Source of the DNA: Nanobdellota archaeon
GTDB lineage: Archaea; Thermoproteota; Nitrososphaeria; Nitrososphaerales; Nitrosopumilaceae
Direction: 5' to 3'
Length of the DNA stretch: 10,187 bases
Assembly (NCBI GenBank): GCA_012030815.1
Contig: JAAUVF010000020.1
Location: 1 to 10,187, forward strand
The notes below the pieces were generated by a model that searched no databases, was not told the DNA's origin, and was given only the letters and a program-made list of their open reading frames with translations. Each line of letters starts with the position of its first letter. Position 1 is the first letter of the stretch. This document shows, in pieces, positions 6,129-10,187 of this stretch. The translations under genes and the position numbers were made by a program.

Positions 6129-6275
6129 TCACATAAATTGTGATATTAACTTTCCATCTACAATCTTAATCTTTAATATTTTATTTTCTTGAAATACTAG
6201 TGTTATTCCACCATCTGAATCAGGATCTTCTACTTTTACCAATTCAATCATTTTAATTTGTTCAAACTTACTCAT
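6129..6275 (-). CDS. Small uncharacterised protein, 48 residues, paralogue of its upstream neighbour
   Basis: The reverse strand from ATG at 6275 to TGA at 6129 encodes 48 residues starting MSKFEQIKMIELVKVED. The core DSDGGITLVFQENKILKIKI then VDGKL matches the core of the 50-residue protein encoded just upstream, with shared pattern E-D-P-D-x-x-GGIT-x-x-F-x-x-N-x-x-L-x-I-K-x-VDGK. That similarity between two small frames is strong evidence that both are real genes and arose by duplication. The start lies 10 bases after the stop of the upstream gene. A GGTGA sequence 7 bases before the ATG suits an internal operon gene translated with a ribosome binding site. It probably folds as a small beta-sheet; there are no Cys, signal or membrane segments. 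Function unknown. Confidence 0.7.
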   Translation of the reverse strand: MSKFEQIKMIELVKVEDPDSDGGITLVFQENKILKIKIVDGKLISQFM

Positions 6276-6285
6276 ACATTTTCAC

Positions 6286-6438
6286 CTATTCTGGAATTGA
6301 TACAGCATCTATTTTTCCGTCCACGACTTTAATGAACAAAAATCTGTTATCTTTAAAGATAAACGTGATGCCTCCTTCTTTGTCCGGTTCTTCAACTTCA
6401 AGTATTGGCTGTCCTAACAGACCATCGTATTTTGCCAT
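6286..6438 (-). CDS. Small uncharacterised protein, 50 residues, paralogue of its downstream neighbour
   Basis: The reverse strand from ATG at 6438 to TAG at 6286 encodes 50 residues starting MAKYDGLLGQPILEVEEPDK. The core EGGITFIFKDNRFLFIKV then VDGKIDAVSIPE aligns without gaps in its central part to the neighbouring 48-residue protein. It is soluble, acidic in its first half, and probably a few beta strands joined by tight turns. A GGATATAA box about 25 bases before the ATG suggests this pair has its own leaderless promoter, separate from the 57- and 121-residue genes upstream. Function unknown; no family recognised. Confidence 0.7.
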   Translation of the reverse strand: MAKYDGLLGQPILEVEEPDKEGGITFIFKDNRFLFIKVVDGKIDAVSIPE

Positions 6439-6460
6439 AATAATTGACTCAAAAAGTTCC

Positions 6461-6468
6461 TTATATCC
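6461..6468 (-). promoter_or_regulatory. TATA-like box for the pair of small paralogous genes
   Basis: The reverse strand reads GGATATAA, centred about 26 bases before the ATG at 6438 and directly after the stop of the 121-residue gene. The identical eight bases occur on the same strand at 7024-7031 before the 57-residue gene. This suggests two linked transcription units with like promoters. Confidence 0.45.
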
Positions 6469-6834
6469 CTAATTGATTGTAATCTCAATTTCCTTTGAAT
6501 TGCTTTTAACATTTCCAGGCTCTGTATAGTCATGTTTTTGCCAAGACGCAAAAACTTCAGCAGCGATCTTATGCTTGCCTTTTCCTAACTCAGATGCCTT
6601 GATTACAATTTTTTCATTAAAATCAAACAATTCCTGCCTTACCTCCTCTTCTGATAATCTAATAAATGGCTCAAAGTTTTTAGCTACTTGAACCCAAATC
6701 CTTCTATCTTTATGGGGATTTACTAATTTTGGATTACGTGTCCAAAATATTGCTGCTTTTCTATAGGTGTCAATAGTTTTCCCTACCTCCTTTTTCCTAA
6801 ATCCCCCAGAAGTAAGTTTTATGCCGTATTTCAT
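6469..6834 (-). CDS. Uncharacterised protein, 121 residues
   Basis: Starts MKYGIKLTSGGFRKKEVGKT at ATG 6834 and ends EIEITIN. The first half is basic and includes TIDTYRKAAIFWTRNPK and NPHKDRRIWVQVAKNF. The second half (about residues 62-121, EEEVRQELFDFNEKIVIKAS onwards) reads as alternating strands ending KHKIAAEVFASWQKHDY, like an immunoglobulin-type or other beta-sandwich edge. There is no signal peptide, Cys or membrane helix. The ATG overlaps the TGA of the 57-residue gene by four bases (ATGA), so the two are probably translationally coupled. A single missing base at this point could instead have split one gene of about 178 residues. No family recognised. Confidence 0.7.
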   Translation of the reverse strand: MKYGIKLTSGGFRKKEVGKTIDTYRKAAIFWTRNPKLVNPHKDRRIWVQVAKNFEPFIRLSEEEVRQELFDFNEKIVIKASELGKGKHKIAAEVFASWQKHDYTEPGNVKSNSKEIEITIN

Positions 6835-7004
6835 CTTAATGATACGTCATTACTGTTGTAAGCTTTAGTCCAATTTGCCTCATTAAAGGCATCTCTTAGC
6901 CCTCCTTCAACTTTAAAACTGACATTTACTTCTATACTGTCGTTTATCGTGTATTCGTCCTTGGTTTTTACTATTCCAATATCTGAAATCTTACTTTCTG
7001 TCAT
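6831..7004 (-). CDS. Small uncharacterised protein, 57 residues, coupled to the 121-residue gene
   Basis: The reverse strand from ATG at 7004 to TGA at 6831 reads MTESKISDIGIVKTKDEYTI, then NDSIEVNVSFKVEGGLRDAF and NEANWTKAYN, ending SNDVSLR. The alternating hydrophobic pattern suggests beta structure. Stop and next start overlap as ATGA. A GGATATAAATC box at 7021-7031 lies about 22 bases before the ATG, so this is the likely first gene of the leftward cluster. Given the many lost bases elsewhere in this window, it may be the N-terminal part of one protein with the 121-residue product: one added base at about 6833-6835 would read LRMKYGIKL straight through. Function unknown. Confidence 0.6.
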   Translation of the reverse strand: MTESKISDIGIVKTKDEYTINDSIEVNVSFKVEGGLRDAFNEANWTKAYNSNDVSLR

Positions 7005-7020
7005 TATGTCCGCTCATAAT

Positions 7021-7031
7021 GATTTATATCC
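7021..7031. promoter_or_regulatory. Shared TATA region between the small-protein cluster and rpoL
   Basis: The reverse strand reads GGATATAAATC, about 22 bases before the ATG at 7004. The plus strand reads GATTTATATC, centred about 30 bases before the ATG at 7056. The whole divergent gap is 51 bases and no second good TATA box is visible, so one element may serve both directions. Inferred from spacing. Confidence 0.4.
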
Positions 7032-7055
7032 ACAATAAGTGCTTTTTCCGAATAC

Positions 7056-7334
7056 ATGAATGCTCAAGTAATCAGTTCAGAACCTAAGGAAATTAGCCTT
7101 TCTATTACGGAAACTGATATAGGAATTCTATACATAATCCAACATGAGCTTTTAAAGGAATCAAATATTGATTTTGCAGGCGTTATTGTGAAACATCCCC
7201 TTACTAATGAGTGCTGGATGAGAATAAATTCAAACACAAAACCTATGCAAGAAATCAAAAAAGCAACAGATTCTGCAATAAAAATGGCTAATGAATTTAA
7301 ACAATTATTTAATTCTAAAATTAAGGTAAATTAG
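7056..7334 (+). CDS. rpoL: DNA-directed RNA polymerase subunit L (Rpo11/RpoL)
   Basis: A 92-residue protein matching archaeal Rpo11, the counterpart of eukaryotic Rpb11. Visible are the N-terminal strand and helix ISLSITETDIGILYIIQHEL, the strand IDFAGVIVKHPLTNECWMRI with the family's A-G-x3-x-HP-L motif, NSNTKP, and a final long helix (about residues 62-86) used for dimerisation with Rpo3 during polymerase assembly. Length is normal. The TAG stop abuts the ATG of tfs with no spacer, so the two are co-transcribed and probably coupled; AAGGT upstream of that ATG may help re-initiation. Confidence 0.9.
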   Translation: MNAQVISSEPKEISLSITETDIGILYIIQHELLKESNIDFAGVIVKHPLTNECWMRINSNTKPMQEIKKATDSAIKMANEFKQLFNSKIKVN

Positions 7335-7646
7335 ATGAAATTTTGCCCCAATTGTGAGGTCAAATTAAAAAAAGGTGATTCTGGTCTCCAATGTCCAAAA
7401 TGTGATTATGTTGAAAGAAATGAACAAACACAAACAAAAACTGTAGTCGAAGAACAAGAATCCCAATTTAACGTATTATCTGAAAATGAAGCAACAGAGA
7501 CATTACCTACAATAAAAATCGAATGTGAAAAATGTGGTAATGATGAAGCAGTTTGGTGGATGTTACAAACCAGAAGTGCAGATGAACCTACAACTCAATT
7601 TTATCGATGTTCAAAATGTAGATACACTTGGCGTAATTACGCATAA
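7335..7646 (+). CDS. tfs: Transcription factor S (TFIIS/RPA12-like cleavage factor)
   Basis: A 103-residue protein with two zinc ribbons. The N-terminal ribbon is C4-PN-C7 and C20-PK-C23; a glutamine- and glutamate-rich linker follows. The C-terminal ribbon has CEKC at about 63-66 and CSKC at about 91-94, with the hairpin RSADEPTT carrying the acidic Asp-Glu pair that enters the RNA polymerase active site and stimulates RNA cleavage in stalled complexes. It ends in the typical CRYTWRNY. TFS rescues backtracked archaeal polymerase. It sits directly after rpoL (no spacer) and before pcna (35 bases), a logical transcription/replication group. Confidence 0.93.
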   Translation: MKFCPNCEVKLKKGDSGLQCPKCDYVERNEQTQTKTVVEEQESQFNVLSENEATETLPTIKIECEKCGNDEAVWWMLQTRSADEPTTQFYRCSKCRYTWRNYA

Positions 7647-7681
7647 CGTTTAACTGGAACATAAAACACAAAAGATTTAGT

Positions 7682-8428
7682 TTGACTTTCGAGGCAAAAA
7701 CAAGTGGTTCAGATGATCTAAAAGCAATCATCTCAGCAATATCAACACTTGTTGAAGAAGCTACTTTTGTTGCAACTGCAGAAGGAATTACTTTTCGAGG
7801 TATGGATCCTTCTCATGTAGCTTTAATTGATATATCTTGGCCAAACTCAGCATTTGAAAAATATGAATGTGATAGTGATATAAAATTTGGAGTTAGAATA
7901 GATGAATTTTCTAAACTAATTAAACGAGCAGATAAAAAAGATAGTATTGAAATTAGTATTTCTGAACAAAACATGTTACTTGTAACAGTTGGTAAAAATA
8001 AAAAATACAAAATGCGTTTAATTGAAAGTTCTGCAACTGATACACCATTACCAAAAATTCCATATGATTCTAAAATTACTTTATCGTCTTCTAGATTTGA
8101 TAAGATTTTGGGTGATGTCCAAGTGGTATCTGATTATTTGACTATTCACACCTCTGATTCTAAAGCTGATTTTTCTGGAAAAGGTGATTCAGGCGAAGTT
8201 GTAATAGATCTTGAAAAAGATACAGATGAAATTGGTGAAATCACTTCAAAAGAGGATAGTATTGGCACCTACAGCCTCGAATATCTTAATCCTGTAGTTA
8301 AGGCAGTAGGTACAACTGCAGGTCAGATTACATGTGAATTTTCAAGTGCAAAACCTCTAAGAATTGAATTCAAAGTAGCAAACATAGGCAGAATCCACTT
8401 TTATCTGGCTCCACGAGTAGAAAGTTAA
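7682..8428 (+). CDS. pcn: DNA polymerase sliding clamp (PCNA)
   Basis: A complete 248-residue clamp, the usual archaeal length. Visible hallmarks are the N-terminal strand and helix DDLKAIISAISTLVEEATF, GITFRGMDPSHVALIDI, the central inter-domain region ESSATDTPLPKIPYD, and the C-terminal SAKPLRIEFKVANIGRIHFY followed by LAPRVES. PCNA forms a ring around DNA and tethers polymerases, FEN1, ligase and other PIP-box partners. The start is a TTG at 7682, which gives the expected N-terminus (MTFEAKTSG). The frame is intact, in contrast to several neighbours. Position after rpoL and tfs suggests co-transcription or read-through. It ends 35 bases before aspartate kinase, which has its own TATA-like box. 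Confidence 0.95.
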   Translation: MTFEAKTSGSDDLKAIISAISTLVEEATFVATAEGITFRGMDPSHVALIDISWPNSAFEKYECDSDIKFGVRIDEFSKLIKRADKKDSIEISISEQNMLLVTVGKNKKYKMRLIESSATDTPLPKIPYDSKITLSSSRFDKILGDVQVVSDYLTIHTSDSKADFSGKGDSGEVVIDLEKDTDEIGEITSKEDSIGTYSLEYLNPVVKAVGTTAGQITCEFSSAKPLRIEFKVANIGRIHFYLAPRVES

Positions 8429-8432
8429 AGCA

Positions 8433-8438
8433 TTTAAA
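8433..8438 (+). promoter_or_regulatory. TATA-like box of the aspartate kinase gene
   Basis: TTTAAA, within CATTTAAAGA, is centred 28 bases before the TTG at 8464. It supports TTG as the start of a leaderless transcript. A nearly identical CATTTAAGG lies at the same distance before the last gene of the window. Confidence 0.45.
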
Positions 8439-8463
8439 GATTAACTGATTCAGGTACTTTGAA

Positions 8464-9865
8464 TTGAGACTTGTCATAAAATACGGTGGAACATCAATTT
8501 CATCTGCAAAAGATATCCAAAATGTAGCTAACTATGTTAATTCACTATCAAAACATAACGAGATAGTAGTAGTATGTTCTGCCACTAGTGGTACCACTGA
8601 TGATCTAATCGAAATATCTCAATCAATAAAAAATGAAAACAAAGACAAAGCTCTACAACTAGCATCAAAAATCATCAATAGACATAAACAACTTGCAAAA
8701 CAATCAATAAAAAAGTCAACCGTCAGAAAAAAATTATTAGAAAAATTAGATCTAGATTTTAGAGAACTTGTTGCATTAATTGAAGGAATGGTGTTGTTAG
8801 GAGAAGTTACCACTAGATCCATGGATTATTTGATCTCGTTTGGAGAACGTCTTTCAATAAAATTAATTTCTTTTGCAATTAATGATTTTGGTAAAAAATC
8901 AATTTCTCTAACAGGTAAAGAAGCTGGAATTGTCACAGATTCCAATTTTGGAGAATCTGTACCTTTAATGGATACTACAAGACTCCGAGTTTCTAAAACC
9001 ATTGATCAACAGTTTAGCAAGAAAATAATTCCAGTAGTAGGGGGTTTTACAGGAGCAGATCAACATGGACATGTAACTACATTTGGTAGAGGAGGTTCAG
9101 ATTATACAGCTACAATTATTGGCACTTGCATAAAAGCTGATGAAATTTGGTTAATGAGTGACATAGATGGATTAATGACAGCTGATCCAAAAATTGTGAA
9201 AAACGCAAAATTACTCAAAGAAGTTTCTTATATTGAAGCAATTGAGATGGCATTATTTGGAGCTAAACAAATTCATCCGCGTACATTTGAACCGTTATTG
9301 ACAAAAAAAATTCCAATGAAGATCAGAAACTCCTTTAATGTAAAAAATGAAGGCACACTTGTAACCGACTCTCCATCCATCAACACAAAAAATACTGTAA
9401 AATGTGTTAGTAGTATTCGTAATAATGGACTAATCGATATACGTGGAGGTAGTATGATTGGTACTCCTGGAACAGCTGCAAAAATCTTTGCTACACTTGC
9501 TAAAGCTGGCATAAATGTAATGATGATATCTCAAAATCCATCAGAATCCAGTATTACTATTGTAGTAAAAACACTGATTTAGATAAAGCTGTTAATGCAT
9601 TAGAAATGGAACTTTTAGGAAAAATAATTAAGAAATTAGAAGTAACTACTGATGTTGCAATTATTGCGTTAATTGGTTTAGGTATGCGAGGTACAATAGG
9701 TGTTGCATCTAAAGTATTTGGCGCAATCCAAAAAACAAAGTTAATGTTGCAATGATTACTCAAGGTTCGTCGGAACTAAATCTTGCATTTGTTGTCAAAA
9801 ATTCTGATTCTAATGTAGCAGTTCAGGCTTTACATGATGCATTTGAACTTGATAAAATTAACTAG
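8464..9865 (+). CDS. lysC: Aspartate kinase with two ACT domains; frame broken twice near the 3' end
   Basis: Catalyses ATP-dependent phosphorylation of aspartate, the first step to threonine, methionine and (in some organisms) lysine. The N-terminus has the kinase motif IKYGGTS (residues 5-11). SATSGTTD, GEVTTRSMDYLISFGERLS, VVGGFTGAD, FGRGGSDYTA and DIDGLMTADPK confirm the catalytic domain. The frame stops at 9582 inside the first ACT domain. One A added to 9567-9571 continues it as VVKNTDLDKAVNALE, and one more in 9730-9735 (or just after) continues it as KVNVAMITQGSSELN to TAG at 9865. The product is then 467 residues, the normal length for kinase plus two ACT domains that bind the feedback inhibitor. 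TTG start at 8464 fits the family N-terminus and a TATA-like box 28 bases upstream. If the breaks were real, feedback control would be lost while the kinase domain stayed whole. Confidence 0.87.
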
Positions 9866-9876
9866 AAATAAAATCA

Positions 9877-9882
9877 TTTAAG
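9877..9882 (+). promoter_or_regulatory. TATA-like box of the last gene
   Basis: TTTAAG within CATTTAAGG is centred about 27 bases before the TTG at 9906. This supports that TTG as a leaderless start and resembles the box before aspartate kinase. Confidence 0.4.
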
Positions 9883-9905
9883 GGGAATAACTTCAAAGAA
9901 TTTCA

Positions 9906-10187
9906 TTGAATAGATTTGCAATACTCTTAATTGTGGGTATTTTCATTACAGGCGTTCTTACAATTTCCTTTATTTCTAATAGCTATGTTGATGCAAACTC
10001 TACAAAAAAAATTAATTTTACTAAAACTCTAACTTCATCACAAGATCCAGGTCAAGGACATGGGAATCATCAACTATCATTAATTTTATCACCAAATGTG
10101 GGTACTCTTTATGATGGTTCAATGACATTCACATCAAATGAACCTGTAGACGTTGTTGTTTACATGAAATTACTAGCGATGACGTAA
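9906..10187 (+). CDS. Secreted or membrane-anchored uncharacterised protein, N-terminal part; apparent stop probably false
   Basis: Begins at TTG 9906 with a signal peptide or anchor, MNRFAILLIVGIFITGVL and TISFISNSYVDAN. An exported region with SSQDPGQGHGNHQLSLILSP and GTLYDGSMTFTSNEPVDVVV follows; it has clustered His residues and a beta-rich look. A TAA falls on the last three bases of the window. Adding one T to the short run 10159-10161 changes the end to VVLHEITSDDV and removes the stop, so the gene probably runs on past the window. I recall similar sequences as conserved in thaumarchaea but cannot name a function. Low confidence in function, fair in existence and export. Confidence 0.65.
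   Translation: MNRFAILLIVGIFITGVLTISFISNSYVDANSTKKINFTKTLTSSQDPGQGHGNHQLSLILSPNVGTLYDGSMTFTSNEPVDVVVYMKLLAMT

Noticed and set aside
7064..7258. Minus-strand open frame within rpoL
   Set aside because: Antisense shadow of a secure gene.
7813..8010. Minus-strand open frame within pcna
   Set aside because: Antisense shadow of a secure gene; composition is not protein-like.
8619..8822. Minus-strand open frame within the aspartate kinase gene
   Set aside because: Antisense shadow of the kinase catalytic domain.
9273..9763. Two minus-strand open frames across the 3' half of the aspartate kinase gene
   Set aside because: Antisense shadows; the plus strand encodes the kinase end and ACT domains once the frame is repaired.
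1..10187. tRNA, rRNA, CRISPR array, insertion sequence or phage genes
   Set aside because: No cloverleaf-like conserved arms, regularly spaced repeats, transposase motifs or terminal inverted repeats were seen.

Overview
The window looks like chromosomal DNA of an ammonia-oxidising thaumarchaeon (Nitrososphaerota, Nitrosopumilus-like). It is strongly AT-rich and densely packed with short genes on both strands. It encodes archaeal information-processing proteins (RNA polymerase subunit Rpo11/RpoL, transcription factor S, a single PCNA). Several starts are GTG or TTG. TATA-like boxes sit about 20-30 bases before many start codons, with no ribosome binding site between, as expected for leaderless archaeal transcripts. 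A membrane-anchored blue-copper protein fits the copper-rich electron transport of this group. The lineage call is an inference from gene content and style.

Layout. 1-1301: a cut-off PII-type nitrogen regulator (minus) diverges from a membrane cupredoxin (plus) across a promoter region with three TTGA..ATCA motifs. 1317-2352 (minus): a ferredoxin with an Asp in one cluster motif, preceded by a 20-bp tandem repeat, and a RecA/KaiC-like protein with a degenerate Walker A. 2376-4498: a class V aminotransferase that lacks the cysteine desulfurase Cys, a stand-alone Lrp-type ligand-binding domain (minus), and a KynB-like metal-dependent cyclase/hydrolase. 4511-6127: an AmrS-like radical SAM enzyme (minus) diverges from a DUSP23-like phosphatase. 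6129-7004 (minus): four small uncharacterised proteins, two of them paralogues of each other. 7056-9865 (plus): rpoL-tfs-pcna followed by aspartate kinase. 9906-end: start of a secreted or membrane-anchored protein.

The dominant oddity is a set of interrupted reading frames. The cupredoxin, RecA-like protein, cyclase, radical SAM enzyme, aspartate kinase and final gene are each broken by what looks like one or more single missing bases, nearly always an A in a coding-strand A run. Restoring one base at each site joins the pieces into proteins of normal length and domain order, so I annotate each as one gene. Sequencing or assembly indels are the likeliest cause; real decay cannot be excluded, especially in the cyclase, where up to four sites fall within about 80 bases.

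The best candidates for undescribed biology are the small-protein cluster at 6129-7004 with its paralogous 48- and 50-residue proteins, the Cys-less desulfurase-like enzyme diverging from a Walker-A-degenerate RecA-like protein, and the iterated motifs before the cupredoxin and ferredoxin. No tRNA, rRNA, CRISPR array, transposase or attachment site was seen. No gene-free stretch exceeds 300 bases.
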